64,000 nucleotides of DNA. Source: 2-02-FULL-55-14 sp964534125 (GTDB taxonomy: Bacteria > Bacteroidota > Ignavibacteria > UBA10030). The first letter of the stretch is position 1. Each line of letters begins with the position of its first letter. Both the position numbers and the translations under genes were made by a program. Shown in pieces: positions 8,871 to 17,576 of this stretch. The stretch is from NCBI GenBank assembly GCA_964534125.1, contig CAZHOJ010000009.1, positions 1-64,000 of the forward strand, in the 5' to 3' direction. The notes under the pieces were generated by a model that saw only the letters and a list, made by a program, of their open reading frames with translations, was not told where the DNA came from and searched no databases.

Positions 8871-10580
8871 TCAGTATCTCCAGCTCGTCACATCTGCTCC
8901 TTCCGGAGCAGTCTTCAGTATCCTCTCCACGATCTTCGGCGCGAACAGCTGATGGTAGCGGAGGCGTGAGATCCAGATAGGATTCCCGTGGTCTCCGTTC
9001 CAGCAGTGCTCCGCTCTGTCGCCGTAGTCCACCTCTCCGCCGTAGAACGGATTCTTCGTCTGCTTCAGGAACTCTTCGACGAGGTACACTGCATTATTGA
9101 GGTAGTAATTGTCCATGTCGCCGCAGTATATGTGCACCTTCCCTTCGAGCTTCGGTCCGAGCGTTTCCCAGTCCCTTCGCATGATGTAGGAGAGGTCGTA
9201 GTTCTCCTTCCAGTACGCCGCCACTGTCTTGTCGATCATTCCGGTCACTTTGTCCCAGATACGTTTCGGATATCCATCCTCATCGACGGGTGAGTAGACC
9301 GCTTCCCAGATGTCCCACTGCTGACCCGACCGGCTTTTCGTGCCGAGCGCATACTCGCGCCGGTTCATTTCCTCGAGCGTCGCGCTGAGGTGACCGAGGT
9401 GGTCACGTTGACCGGGGCGGGGTGTCCGCTTCCAGGCGGACGACGGGTAATAGGCGTTGTCGTCCTCATAGATGTTCACGACAGTATAGGCCCTGAAGTC
9501 GATCGGGTCCGGGCACGCAGCAAAACAGCCGTTGAACTCGTTCGGATACAGCACCTGCACAGCCAGCGCCTCCCAGCCCCCTGTGGATCCGCCGTAGGTG
9601 AAGCGAGCCCATCCTTCGCCGATCCCGCGGAACATCTTCTCTACATACGGGACGAGCTCGTACATGATCGCATCGCCGTAGGGGCCCAGATTCTCGGAGT
9701 TCACGGCATAGGAGTCGTCATAGTAGGGGTTCGCATGCTGGACCTCGATGACGATGAACCGTGGGAAATCAGGACCCGTCCACTTCTTGTAAAAGGCATG
9801 ATGTTCCTGCTGGACGATGCGGTTGTAGCCGATGACACCGAACCGGGCGCTGGTATCCGGCACGAGGTCAGGGTCGGGGGGCTCCTCCCGGAATCCCCCG
9901 AACGTATAGGGGAAATGCCCATGGAAGATGACGAGCGGATACCGGGCATCCGGGTGCTCCTCCCAGCCCTCCGGAAGCAGCACATTCGCGCCGAGATGCA
10001 TGGGGCGTCCCCAGAATTTCGTGAGCATCTCACTCTGGATCTGCACGTGCTTGATGTACTTTGTGTCTTTCGGCCGGGGGATAGGGGGAATGACCTTGTC
10101 GAGGGGAATGGTGATGGCAGTACTCGAGGAAGGACCAACGTCCATGCGGGCGGGTGTCGAATACGGGTTGCCGGGCGCGCGGTTCCATTGCTGTCCTTCA
10201 CCCCGGTCCATCGGCAGCTTCACAACATGTCCGTCCGACCTGTGGAAGGTCTCGTAGACATGGAGCAACGCTTGTACCCAATACGTCCCCTGCGGGACAT
10301 CCTTCAGCGACTCGACCGGATATCCGAAGGACGTTGCATCGACAGTCCGGACCTCACCCCGTTGCCAGTTCTCGACGTCAATGCCGAAGACCTGTTGTGT
10401 CGAGTGGGCATCCGTGATCTGGAACCGGGGCTCGCGGGACCCATCCGTCGAGATCATCAGAAGCAGTCGGCCGTCCAGGGCTTCCTTTCCGAGGTGGTCG
10501 GGGAACGGGACCTCGAACCGCAGCTGTGCGTTGACCAGGGACGAGGCGGCGACAAGGAGAAAAAGGAGTGTTCGTTTCAT
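8871..10580 (-). CDS. Secreted alpha/beta-hydrolase-fold esterase-like protein
   Basis: A 569-residue exported protein beginning MKRTLLFLLVAASSLVNA. The start at 10580 has GGAGG 7 bases upstream; an in-frame extension to 10772 was rejected. An N-terminal beta-domain (about residues 20-190) precedes a putative esterase (esterase D / enterochelin-esterase-like) domain. That domain carries the nucleophile elbow GGSTGGW, a YPLVIFHGHFPY strand leading to the oxyanion region, and candidate acid and base residues in the C-terminal AEHCWNGDHGN segment. The family hydrolyses carboxyl esters such as acylated sugars; the actual substrate is unknown. Divergent from the DUF5362 gene. Confidence 0.85.
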   Translation of the reverse strand: MKRTLLFLLVAASSLVNAQLRFEVPFPDHLGKEALDGRLLLMISTDGSREPRFQITDAHSTQQVFGIDVENWQRGEVRTVDATSFGYPVESLKDVPQGTYWVQALLHVYETFHRSDGHVVKLPMDRGEGQQWNRAPGNPYSTPARMDVGPSSSTAITIPLDKVIPPIPRPKDTKYIKHVQIQSEMLTKFWGRPMHLGANVLLPEGWEEHPDARYPLVIFHGHFPYTFGGFREEPPDPDLVPDTSARFGVIGYNRIVQQEHHAFYKKWTGPDFPRFIVIEVQHANPYYDDSYAVNSENLGPYGDAIMYELVPYVEKMFRGIGEGWARFTYGGSTGGWEALAVQVLYPNEFNGCFAACPDPIDFRAYTVVNIYEDDNAYYPSSAWKRTPRPGQRDHLGHLSATLEEMNRREYALGTKSRSGQQWDIWEAVYSPVDEDGYPKRIWDKVTGMIDKTVAAYWKENYDLSYIMRRDWETLGPKLEGKVHIYCGDMDNYYLNNAVYLVEEFLKQTKNPFYGGEVDYGDRAEHCWNGDHGNPIWISRLRYHQLFAPKIVERILKTAPEGADVTSWRY

Positions 10581-10637
10581 GGGGCCTCCGGATTGGTGCC
10601 GAAAGCTACTCAGAATCGCCGGGACCATCAAGCTGCA

Positions 10638-10668
10638 TTGCGGACGATCCGGAGGACAGGTACATTCC
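10638..10668 (+). promoter_or_regulatory. Possible Bacteroidota-type promoter for the DUF5362 gene
   Basis: TTG, 20 bases, then TACATTCC, a partial match to TTG-N20-TAnnTTTG. It lies about 50 bases upstream of the DUF5362 start codon. Confidence 0.35.
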
Positions 10669-10718
10669 CGGAACATCGATCCACCATCCCCCACCACTCT
10701 CACACGCAGGAGGGCACA

Positions 10719-11090
10719 ATGCCTGAAGCGACCCCGCAGCCCGAGCGAAAAGGACTTCCACCCGCCGTGCAATCAATGCTCCGCTCGATGGGGGGCGACA
10801 TGAAGTTCGTCGGCATCATGACGATCATCGGAGGGGCGATATCGTGCCTCACCATCATCGGTGCAGCGATCGGCATTCCGTACATCTTCGCCGGAATACG
10901 GCTGAAGGATGCTGCGGCTACATTCGAAGGGTATGCCGTGAATGCTGACGCCGGGAACCTGCGCACCGCACTGGAGCTTCAGGGGAGATACTTCAGGATC
11001 ATCAAGATCCTGATCATTGTCGGATTGGCTTTGTTTGCTCTGTACCTCCTGTTCCTCATCTTCTTCTTCGGCATGATGTTCTCGGGCTAG
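10719..11090 (+). CDS. DUF5362 family small membrane protein
   Basis: A 123-residue protein with two hydrophobic regions. The first has the CLTIIGAAIGIPYIFAGIRL pattern typical of DUF5362; the second (about residues 90-120) is a single strong membrane helix ending at the C-terminus. Between them is an amphipathic helix. Function is unknown. The reading frame stays open far upstream to 9390, but that part is antisense to the esterase gene. The ATG at 10719 has an AGGAGG box 7 bases upstream and begins the conserved part, so it was chosen. Confidence 0.85.
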   Translation: MPEATPQPERKGLPPAVQSMLRSMGGDMKFVGIMTIIGGAISCLTIIGAAIGIPYIFAGIRLKDAAATFEGYAVNADAGNLRTALELQGRYFRIIKILIIVGLALFALYLLFLIFFFGMMFSG

Positions 11091-11210
11091 AGCCGGTTGG
11101 CAGAAGACTTCCGGCATCCCGGCCCAGTCCTGGAACAAGAGAGCACGGGTGCTCGTTCTCGATGAGTCGAGCGCAGAGGACAGGTCAGCAGCAGGGAACG
11201 AAGAAAAGAA

Positions 11211-11699
11211 TCAGTCGGTGAGGGTGAGGATGACGGTGCGGGTCTGGGGTTCCAGCACCTCGCGTTCTGCGTCTGCCTCGAAAACGTAGACGATCTGCTG
11301 GTCGGTCACGGATCCGGTGCCTATCCCTGTGATGGCGTCCACCGGAGAAACGGCCTGCGAAATGTCCACTCTGCCATTGCTGACGCCTGATGCCGCGGCG
11401 AGCTCGACAAAAAGCCGTGTGCCTTCGGGCATGGGGGCATCAAGAGAGACCGCCACCTTCATATTGGAAGCGTTTGTCGTCATGCTGTACGTGGTCGAAT
11501 GGTCTTCGACCTGCTGGAGCAGGACATCGCCGGCAGTGGCGTCGGTGATGGTGAGGGGCTGAGGGTCTCCGGAGACGGAGAGCGATGCGATACGACGCAC
11601 TTCAAGCGTCAGTGTTTGTGTTGCGGTCGCGGACGTCTGCGCACTGACAATCGCGCATCCGATGGCCGCGAGCCATAGGGATGAGAGAAGACGTAACAT
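11211..11699 (-). CDS. Fibre subunit-like secreted protein (distal paralogue)
   Basis: A 162-residue exported protein with a signal peptide ending in SAQ. It is clearly paralogous to the proposed major subunit encoded at 16763-17257: both have the SVSGDP..LTI segment, a V/D-DIS-A...VD..T.I segment, a Q.I.Y.F.ADA segment and a TRTV.LTL C-terminal strand. Fimbrial subunits of chaperone-usher systems have this size and plan (signal peptide, one immunoglobulin-like beta domain, conserved terminal strand), so it may be a minor or tip subunit. It lies 378 bases beyond the usher-like gene on the same strand, separated by a MITE-like element, so it may no longer belong to the same transcript. Confidence 0.75.
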   Translation of the reverse strand: MLRLLSSLWLAAIGCAIVSAQTSATATQTLTLEVRRIASLSVSGDPQPLTITDATAGDVLLQQVEDHSTTYSMTTNASNMKVAVSLDAPMPEGTRLFVELAAASGVSNGRVDISQAVSPVDAITGIGTGSVTDQQIVYVFEADAEREVLEPQTRTVILTLTD

Positions 11700-11859
11700 G
11701 AGGGGTTCCTGTTAAGCCTACCAAATCTAGTTGAATAATACAATACCCCGTGACATGATGCATGCCCGGCCCGGATCGTATGAAATCTCCCATCCTGCGC
11801 ACGCAAAGGGCGATATCGGGATGGCAGGTCAGGCGAACAAATTGAAGATTCTACAATAT

Positions 11860-12025
11860 TAGAAGCCATCTCAAAAACATTTCTCGCAACGACCGCAACG
11901 GAAAAAAAGAAAGCTCGCAACGTAGGACCCCTACATTATGTTAAGTTTTACGTTGCGGGCGTTGCCTTCTTTGCGAGCTTTGCGAGAAACCATCCTGTGC
12001 AGAGTATTTTTTGAGATAGCTTCTA
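11860..12025. mobile_element. MITE-like element (166 bp)
   Basis: Terminal inverted repeats of 18 bp with one mismatch: TAGAAGCCATCTCAAAAA at the left and, reading inward, TAGAAGCTATCTCAAAAA at the right. The interior is a long imperfect palindrome built of short CGCAA-containing repeats (TTTCTCGCAA near each end) around a loop near 11927-11950. It has no coding capacity. No clear target-site duplication beyond the palindromic TA is visible. The gap 11700-12077 holds nothing else that I recognise. Confidence 0.75.
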
Positions 12026-12077
12026 GTAGGTCTGGAGATGGGAAGGAGGTGGGGGGTGAGTCCGGGTGTGGGTGGCA

Positions 12078-14822
12078 CTATCTCTGTGGCTTGAGCACAC
12101 CCCCTTCCTGAATGACCCGGATACTCCGCCGTTTGGGCAGGATCCGCAGGAATACATCCACTGTTTCTCCTTCTTCCAGCGTGATCTCCTCCGTCGTTCT
12201 CTCAAGGAAATGATCGTCGGGCAGTGAGATCGCCGAGTAGGCGATGGTCCAAGCGCCCGGCCTCAGGTCTGGAAAACTGAACGATCCCCGGGCGTTCGTC
12301 AGTCGGCGGAACCGCTCATCGCCGTTGCTGATGTCCACCGCGATGAGCACAGATTCATCGATCGGAACGTCGGTCCTGGCCACCGAATCCCTGATGCCTG
12401 TCGGGAGGTCATCGAAGCGCCTGACGTTCCCCTGCAGGAACGACGGTGCGAGGGTACGGAGGACGATGGATGTCTCTTCTCCGCCGATGACGCTGACCGT
12501 CATGGGAAGCGGAATATGCACGATGCGGTCGAGTCCCAGGCTTCCTCTATCCACATCCAGGAGATGTTCTCCCGGCGGCAGGTCGCGGACCGCAAAAATC
12601 CCGTTCGCGTCCGACACGCCGGCCTTTGATCCCACGAGGACCATCACTCCCATCACACCATTCCCCTGCTGATCGATGATCCGTCCGCTCAGGACGCCGA
12701 CGGTCTCCAGATTCCCGAGCGGAAGCGCCAGAGGCATCCCATACTCGACGGAGAAAGCCGTCTCGGATGCATTTCCGCTGAGGAGGCTCGTCCGCACGCG
12801 TCCGCTCATCCGGTGCCGTGAAGCGAACATGTGCTCAAGTGCGGCCTCCAGGATCGAATACGATTGAGTGAACCCGAGATATGAGCTCTGGCTCCGGAAC
12901 ACAGAGACGTTGGCCCGTGTGGACTGGGCGATGGCGTACCACAGAGCGACGCTGCCCGACGTTCTTTTGTTCGATGCTCCGGAGAGGATGTCGGGTGTTC
13001 GTGCCGATTCGAGCATGCCGTTGAACGACACCTCCGGCAACGGCTGCCACCCGATGCTTCCGGCATAGCGGCGGGTATCCCCGGATCCGCCGAGCCTCCG
13101 GTCAGTGATCGTTCCGATGTCGGCATACGCTGATACGATCAGGTTCCCGAAGTTGTGGGCGGCACGAAAGAGGAAGAGGTCCTCCCTCCGGTCGAGACGT
13201 GAGGCCGAGATCGGGTCGGCGAACATACCGGCACGGTAGTAGACGGAGAACGCCGTGCCGTAGCTTCCGCCGAACTGGACGAATTGCGACCGGGGAGCAG
13301 AGCGGATGAGCGTATCACCGCGGCCGTTCCGGCGCTCATCACGCGCGAGCATCTCCAGGCGGACCTGTGTTGTTGCATATCCTGTCAGGCTCACGGTGGC
13401 CACCTGGAGGTCCCTGTAGTAGCTTTCGAAGTTCGGTCCCGCCTTGACGAACCTGACGTCATACGCTCCGACAGGGAGGGTCCCCCGGACATATGCTGCG
13501 ACGGCCCCATCCGATCCCGAAGCGGCCGAACTTCTTGCCGCCTCGATCTCGACATCGGTGTTGCTCAGCGGCCTCATGGCGACGGTGGCTGATGCAATGG
13601 TGGCGTCCGACCGTTCATCCCGGCGAAGGATATTGAGGCCGGTCTGCACATCGGATGCGACGTTGTACCGGGCGAATCCGGCAACCTGCCTCCTGTTCGG
13701 CTCTCCGATCCGGGTGCTGTTGTAGTATCCTCCGAGTGTGACATCGCTGACGCTGGTCCGGCCGCCGGCACCAAAGGCGAATCGGCCGACCTCGGTGAGT
13801 GTCGTGAGGGCATAGTTCCAGTCGCCGACGTACACCATATGCTCATCCCGCGTATATCGCGCCCGGTACTCGTCGCGGATCCCCAGGATCGTCAGGGTCT
13901 GGGTTTCCGGCGTTCGGAAAAGGAATTCGAACCGGTCACGATGGTCCTGGTGGAACGAGCCGTACCCGCTCAGTTCGACCTGGACGCCCCGCTGGTCGTT
14001 GTCCCCTGCGAACCGGACCGTTCCGGACATCGGATATGCGAACTTGTCAGGGCTGGTGGATGTGATGCGAGGGATGAGGTCGGTGAGGGTCGTAACGGAC
14101 TGCGATTCGCCCTCGGGAGCGGGGGCTGCAGTAAGGACCAAGGAATGCTTCACCCGATGCGGATAGTCCTCTGCAGTCGGAACCTCTGCCCGTACCATGG
14201 CGCTCGTGCCGGCAGGGAGCCGCAGAAGGGGCGGCGTGATGGTCACGGGAAATCCGAGCGAGCTCCGGCCGTCGAGATCGAGCGTCAGCAGGTCGTTGCC
14301 GGTATTGATGACCTCATACTCATACGCAATGGCATCGCCGGCAACGGTGAAGCGGGGACTGTCATGAAGAAGCACCTGATAGGAGACCAGCCGGGTGACC
14401 TTGACCGTGACAGGGAGAAGGTGTTCGTCGCGGCGATGTGTGGAATCGGTGGCAGAGATGACGATGCGATACTCTCCGGCGTGCGTGTTCCGGGGGTACG
14501 CCACTGTTACGAGCCTGACAGCGGATTCTCCGGGGGCGAGGGATGCCGGAGGGGGGACGGTCAGCTGACGCCAGGTGTCCGGGAGCCGGGGAAAGAGCGA
14601 TATACGGTCCCGTACCGTGCCCTTATTCAGTATCGATATCGGGATAGTGAGGAGTTCCCCGGGGGCAGAGATGATCGTCGTCCCGCGCGGGGAGCGGAGC
14701 TGGATCTCGTCAGGTTGAGAGAATGCAATGGTCCACGGGAGGGATAGCAGGAGCCCTGTCAGAACGATGCGGCGGCGGAAGGGCCAGCGCACCCATGCGT
14801 CGATCGTCCTGCGGGCATTCAC
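12078..14822 (-). CDS. Usher-like outer-membrane protein of the fibre locus
   Basis: A 914-residue exported protein. After the signal region (hydrophobic about residues 18-35) come two immunoglobulin-like domains of the NEW3/COG1470 kind (about 40-240). The long middle (about 255-700) has alternating short strands rich in aromatic and Arg/Asp/Gly residues, as in outer-membrane barrels, including a VYVGDWNYAL segment like the GD motif at the start of usher barrels. Two carboxypeptidase-regulatory-like domains follow (about 710-790 and 795-890). In chaperone-usher systems the barrel exports and assembles subunits; that role here is inferred from size, barrel-like pattern and neighbours, not from a clear PapC/FimD match. 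The start is a GTG whose GTGA overlaps the chaperone stop codon, indicating translational coupling. Confidence 0.7.
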   Translation of the reverse strand: MNARRTIDAWVRWPFRRRIVLTGLLLSLPWTIAFSQPDEIQLRSPRGTTIISAPGELLTIPISILNKGTVRDRISLFPRLPDTWRQLTVPPPASLAPGESAVRLVTVAYPRNTHAGEYRIVISATDSTHRRDEHLLPVTVKVTRLVSYQVLLHDSPRFTVAGDAIAYEYEVINTGNDLLTLDLDGRSSLGFPVTITPPLLRLPAGTSAMVRAEVPTAEDYPHRVKHSLVLTAAPAPEGESQSVTTLTDLIPRITSTSPDKFAYPMSGTVRFAGDNDQRGVQVELSGYGSFHQDHRDRFEFLFRTPETQTLTILGIRDEYRARYTRDEHMVYVGDWNYALTTLTEVGRFAFGAGGRTSVSDVTLGGYYNSTRIGEPNRRQVAGFARYNVASDVQTGLNILRRDERSDATIASATVAMRPLSNTDVEIEAARSSAASGSDGAVAAYVRGTLPVGAYDVRFVKAGPNFESYYRDLQVATVSLTGYATTQVRLEMLARDERRNGRGDTLIRSAPRSQFVQFGGSYGTAFSVYYRAGMFADPISASRLDRREDLFLFRAAHNFGNLIVSAYADIGTITDRRLGGSGDTRRYAGSIGWQPLPEVSFNGMLESARTPDILSGASNKRTSGSVALWYAIAQSTRANVSVFRSQSSYLGFTQSYSILEAALEHMFASRHRMSGRVRTSLLSGNASETAFSVEYGMPLALPLGNLETVGVLSGRIIDQQGNGVMGVMVLVGSKAGVSDANGIFAVRDLPPGEHLLDVDRGSLGLDRIVHIPLPMTVSVIGGEETSIVLRTLAPSFLQGNVRRFDDLPTGIRDSVARTDVPIDESVLIAVDISNGDERFRRLTNARGSFSFPDLRPGAWTIAYSAISLPDDHFLERTTEEITLEEGETVDVFLRILPKRRSIRVIQEGGVLKPQR

Positions 14823-15637
14823 AGCTCAAGAGTATATTCTGCGGCGAAGATATCATCTCCGCCGCCATCGACGGCCAGGATGGCACGATAAGTGCCCGTC
14901 GCCAGCCCGGTGAGGGGTATGTTCACCCGGACGGACGTTCCGGGGTACATTCTGAACTTCGGTCCGGGGAATCGCCCGTGTGATTTTCCCCCGGCGTCAT
15001 ATGCCTCGACGTAGAAATCCGGACGCATGAACCGGTCGCCGGTGTTCTCGACATCCGCCTGCAGGACGACTGTGCCGTCCTCCCGCCGCTTCAGCTCAAC
15101 GCCGATGAACCTGACGTTACGGTTGCCCGTGCCAGCGATCGTCGTGGAGATCTGCACACCATAGCGCAGGGTCTGAGCCACGCCCATCTCACGTTCTCCG
15201 GTAGGAGCTGTCGACTCGGCCGAACCCCGTTTGATCCCCTCGATCATGATCATGCTCCAGTACGTTCCCGCGAGCGTCTTCGCGGAATCCGGCGGGACCG
15301 TGACCTCATAGTTGATCTGAACGTTCGAGCGTGGCGGGATCGTCAGCAGGGTCGGGTTGATCCTGATCCACGATGCGTTGGACCGGGGATGTAGCCCGGG
15401 ATCCCCGTAGCTGTTCGTACCGCTGAAGTGGAACGAATAGTCGGTCTGATAGACCTTGGCCTCCTGCGGCTCCTCTGTGTCATTCCGGACGAGGATGACG
15501 CCCTGGTACGACTTTCCCTGAGCGATCTCCTGATCGTTGCTCAGTTCTCCGACGACGGAGACCTGCGCGATGGCCGGGATCGTTATGAGCGTGAGGAGAA
15601 TGATAAGGAGTGCGGACGCTGGGGTACGAAAGATCAT
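14819..15637 (-). CDS. PapD-like periplasmic chaperone of the fibre locus
   Basis: A 272-residue exported protein (signal peptide ending IAQ). Two beta domains are apparent. The first (about residues 22-140) has a G..Y.GVI.VRNDT-EEPQEAKVYQTDY segment, then a WIRI-PTLLTIPPRSNVQINYEVTVPP strand pair ending GTYWSMIMIEG, the order found in PapD-type chaperones and in DUF916-like domains. The second domain has a VVLQADVENTGDRFMRPDF segment. Chaperones of this fold hold subunits by donor-strand complementation in the periplasm. It begins 10 bases after the preceding subunit gene and overlaps the usher-like gene, matching the chaperone-before-usher gene order. Confidence 0.7.
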   Translation of the reverse strand: MIFRTPASALLIILLTLITIPAIAQVSVVGELSNDQEIAQGKSYQGVILVRNDTEEPQEAKVYQTDYSFHFSGTNSYGDPGLHPRSNASWIRINPTLLTIPPRSNVQINYEVTVPPDSAKTLAGTYWSMIMIEGIKRGSAESTAPTGEREMGVAQTLRYGVQISTTIAGTGNRNVRFIGVELKRREDGTVVLQADVENTGDRFMRPDFYVEAYDAGGKSHGRFPGPKFRMYPGTSVRVNIPLTGLATGTYRAILAVDGGGDDIFAAEYTLEL

Positions 15638-15647
15638 GCCGGATTCC

Positions 15648-16142
15648 TTACTGGGCTACGAGAGAATATGTCACGGTGTGGGCATCGTCGCCGAGCTCGA
15701 TGCTGTTGCCCTGGGCGAAAGTAGCGGAGGCGGTATACTGAAGGGTCAGCGTGAAATTCTTCTTGCTGGCGACCCCGATGTTCGTCACGATGTCCGTCGC
15801 AAGCATGCCGTTCGTGAGGGACACTGCAGGTGCTGCTGTTCCGTCGCCGACCGCCGTTGCCTCGACGGTAAGGTTGAACTTCTGGCCAGGACAGACGGTC
15901 TGGACCGTGATCTTGGTGGGCAGGGACACGTCCCCCTTGAACCGGATCTTGGTCGCTGCGTCAACGATCGGTGTCGGCTCGCTCCCGGGCGTGGCAGTGG
16001 CAATGGTCAATGTGATGTTCCCGCCCTGCATGGCCAGGCTCTGTGCCGGAGCCGTTCGCATGACGCCGATAGTACACATGCCGATCAACAGAGTCATGCG
16101 GATCATTGAGGTCATCATCGTGTGCATAGCGGAGGTCTTCAT
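15648..16142 (-). CDS. Fibre subunit-like secreted protein (minor subunit 2)
   Basis: A 164-residue protein. The start at 16142 overlaps the previous stop codon as ATGA; upstream in-frame codons are antisense-like and were rejected. The signal region is Met-rich and ends PAQS. The mature part is a single beta domain with one Cys (QTVCPGQKF) and a terminal strand HTVTYSLVAQ like those of its neighbours. It is more divergent from the major subunit than the other paralogues. By size, position and terminal strand it is most likely another assembled subunit; an adaptor role is possible. Confidence 0.7.
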   Translation of the reverse strand: MKTSAMHTMMTSMIRMTLLIGMCTIGVMRTAPAQSLAMQGGNITLTIATATPGSEPTPIVDAATKIRFKGDVSLPTKITVQTVCPGQKFNLTVEATAVGDGTAAPAVSLTNGMLATDIVTNIGVASKKNFTLTLQYTASATFAQGNSIELGDDAHTVTYSLVAQ

Positions 16143-16624
16143 TGCGCCTGGAGCGTGATCGTGATGAGGTGCGTATCGGTGCCGAGTCCCTGGGACGCAA
16201 GGACGATCGCAGTATAGACAAGCGTGCAGGTGCCTCTGCTGCGCCCGATGTTCAGCAAGAGGTCTGCAGGGGTCGTCGAGACCGTCACCGGCCCTGCCGG
16301 CGTTCCCTGCGTTGCGGATGTGGCCTCGACCTGCAGAACGAAGAGCGGGGCAGCAAGATCGGTCATGACCGTGAGCTTCTGAGCGCTGCTGTTCGTTCCC
16401 CACAGGATCTGGGTGCTGTTGTCGGAGACGGTCATCTGGTCCTGGCCGGCAACCGAATTGGATTCTGTGATGTCCAGGTTGACGGCTGCACTCGTCAGCT
16501 GAATGGCCGATATGGGGGACACGGAAACGGTGACAACGTGGTTATCGCTCGCCAGCTGCGCATAGACATCTGCTGCCCGGAAGAGCAGGATCAGGAGCAT
16601 CGTTATGGTCAGGCGGCGTGTCAT
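16139..16624 (-). CDS. Fibre subunit-like secreted protein (minor subunit 1)
   Basis: A 161-residue exported protein with a signal peptide ending VYAQ. It shares the plan of the major subunit: a V.VSPISAIQL first strand, a VSDNSTQILWGTNSSAQKLTV segment aligned with VSDNSTNYSITHNGASAKI of the major subunit, and a terminal strand LITITLQAQ. It lies downstream of the terminator that follows the major subunit, so its transcription would depend on readthrough or an unseen promoter. Its stop overlaps the next start (ATGA). Confidence 0.75.
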   Translation of the reverse strand: MTRRLTITMLLILLFRAADVYAQLASDNHVVTVSVSPISAIQLTSAAVNLDITESNSVAGQDQMTVSDNSTQILWGTNSSAQKLTVMTDLAAPLFVLQVEATSATQGTPAGPVTVSTTPADLLLNIGRSRGTCTLVYTAIVLASQGLGTDTHLITITLQAQ

Positions 16625-16694
16625 TGCTGGGTTCAGATCGAGTTCAATATAGACCGGACATGATCGAGTTACAACTGGTGACTGTTCGAGAAAA

Positions 16695-16726
16695 CAATGC
16701 CCGCATCATTGCTGACGCGGGCATTG
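16695..16726 (-). terminator. Intrinsic terminator after the major fibre subunit
   Basis: Perfect 10-bp stem CAATGCCCGC / GCGGGCATTG with a 12-base loop; on the minus strand it is followed by TTTTCTC. It lies between the major subunit gene and the next subunit gene. Confidence 0.8.
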
Positions 16727-16762
16727 GGAAGCTGCCACCCGAAGGAGGCAAGGAGCGTGTGC

Positions 16763-17257
16763 TTACGAAGCAACCAGCGTCAGGGTCACGGTCCTGGTCG
16801 TCGAAGCAAGCGCACCGGCCGACGCATCAGCGGAGAACGTGTAGGTGATGCCCTGGTTGGCATCTGCGCCCTTCGCGATCGCGGTCACGACATCGACGGC
16901 CGTTGTCGCATTTGAAATGTCGACCGTTCCACCGGTTGTTCCCTTGGTGCTGGCAAGAGCGACCTCGAGCGTGTAGCCGGCGGTGAGGGCCGAGTTGATA
17001 CCGGCCGTGATCTTGGCGGAGGCGCCGTTGTGCGTGATGCTGTAGTTCGTGGAGTTGTCGCTGACCGGGGTCAGAGCATCTGTACCAGCTGCACCGGCAG
17101 AGATGGTCAGGGCACCGGGGTCGCCGGAGACGCTGAGCTTCGCAATCGCACTGACTGCGAGCGTAACCGTCTGGTTGGCTGAATTCTGCGCCATTGCTGC
17201 ATCACTGATGAGAGCGACGAAGGCGGCGGCTGCGAGGATGGAGGTTATGCGTTTCAT
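16763..17257 (-). CDS. Proposed major fibre subunit (fimbrin-like)
   Basis: A 164-residue exported protein with a signal peptide ending AAMAQ. The mature protein is Ala/Thr/Ser/Gly-rich with almost no charged residues besides Asp and Lys. It has a KLSVSGDPGALTI segment, a VSDNSTNYSI segment, a TGGTVDISNATTAVDVVTAI segment and a closing TRTVTLTLVAS strand, as expected of a small polymerising beta protein. The start at 17257 has AGGAG 9 bases upstream; an in-frame GTG at 17335 overlaps the sigma-54 promoter and was rejected. First in the locus, with its own promoter and terminator, it is likely the most abundant product. No family was recognised with certainty; resemblance to DUF4402-type proteins is weak. 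Confidence 0.8.
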   Translation of the reverse strand: MKRITSILAAAAFVALISDAAMAQNSANQTVTLAVSAIAKLSVSGDPGALTISAGAAGTDALTPVSDNSTNYSITHNGASAKITAGINSALTAGYTLEVALASTKGTTGGTVDISNATTAVDVVTAIAKGADANQGITYTFSADASAGALASTTRTVTLTLVAS

Positions 17258-17318
17258 TGTTGTAGCTCCTTTGAATGTATGAGATTTGATTTCTGTTTTC
17301 ATCTCTGCTCTCATGACA

Positions 17319-17334
17319 TCCAATCCCCGTGCCA
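17319..17334 (-). promoter_or_regulatory. Sigma-54 promoter for the major fibre subunit
   Basis: The minus strand reads TGGCACGGGGATTGGA against the consensus TGGCACGNNNNTTGCW. The -24 half is perfect; the -12 half has G in place of C. The predicted transcription start is near 17308, giving a 50-base leader. A palindromic site lies 56-87 bases upstream. Confidence 0.75.
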
Positions 17335-17389
17335 CACCCGTAACTTCAATTAAATCAACGAGTTAGAGAAAATGACCCCCGGAACTCCG

Positions 17390-17421
17390 TCTCACAATGA
17401 GAATATTGTATCATTGTGAGA
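17390..17421. promoter_or_regulatory. Paired activator sites (UAS) upstream of the fibre subunit promoter
   Basis: Two 13-bp near-palindromes, TCTCACAATGAGA and TATCATTGTGAGA, are arranged as an inverted pair with a 6-base spacer. The outer 11 bases of each arm are exactly complementary to each other. They lie 82-113 bases upstream of the predicted start site, a normal place for an NtrC-family enhancer. Confidence 0.7.
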
Positions 17422-17501
17422 ACATTCCCCCCGGCTGCTAGCCATTTGTCCATAATTCATTGATTTTGGCTCATGTTCTATGCTGATTGACTCTTCCTGT
17501 G

Positions 17502-17514
17502 TATCATTATGATA
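17502..17514. promoter_or_regulatory. Activator site upstream of the first kinase promoter
   Basis: TATCATTATGATA is a perfect palindrome about a central base, extended by one base pair on each side. It matches the 13-bp unit of the paired sites nearby and lies 63-75 bases before the candidate sigma-54 promoter at 17577. Confidence 0.6.
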
Positions 17515-17576
17515 CTAAAGGATGTCGGACTGTCGCGAATTTTCCATTTTTAAGTCCCTTTCGCCACTTTCTCCGA

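Noticed and set aside
9390..10718. Long open frame upstream of the DUF5362 protein on the plus strand
   Set aside because: It is antisense to the esterase gene and has no recognisable protein features; only the last 123 codons, after an AGGAGG box, are real.
11741..11755. Possible fourth sigma-54 promoter before the distal subunit gene (minus strand TGTCAC, then TTG)
   Set aside because: Spacing is one base too long and the -24 GG is broken; no 13-bp palindromic site lies upstream.
13839..14747. 302-codon open frame antisense to the usher-like gene
   Set aside because: Low-complexity charged composition, no signal peptide or domain; the minus-strand frame has coupled neighbours.
17258..17335. 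Longer start (GTG at 17335) for the major subunit
   Set aside because: It lies within the sigma-54 promoter and would destroy the signal peptide; the ATG at 17257 has a good ribosome binding site.
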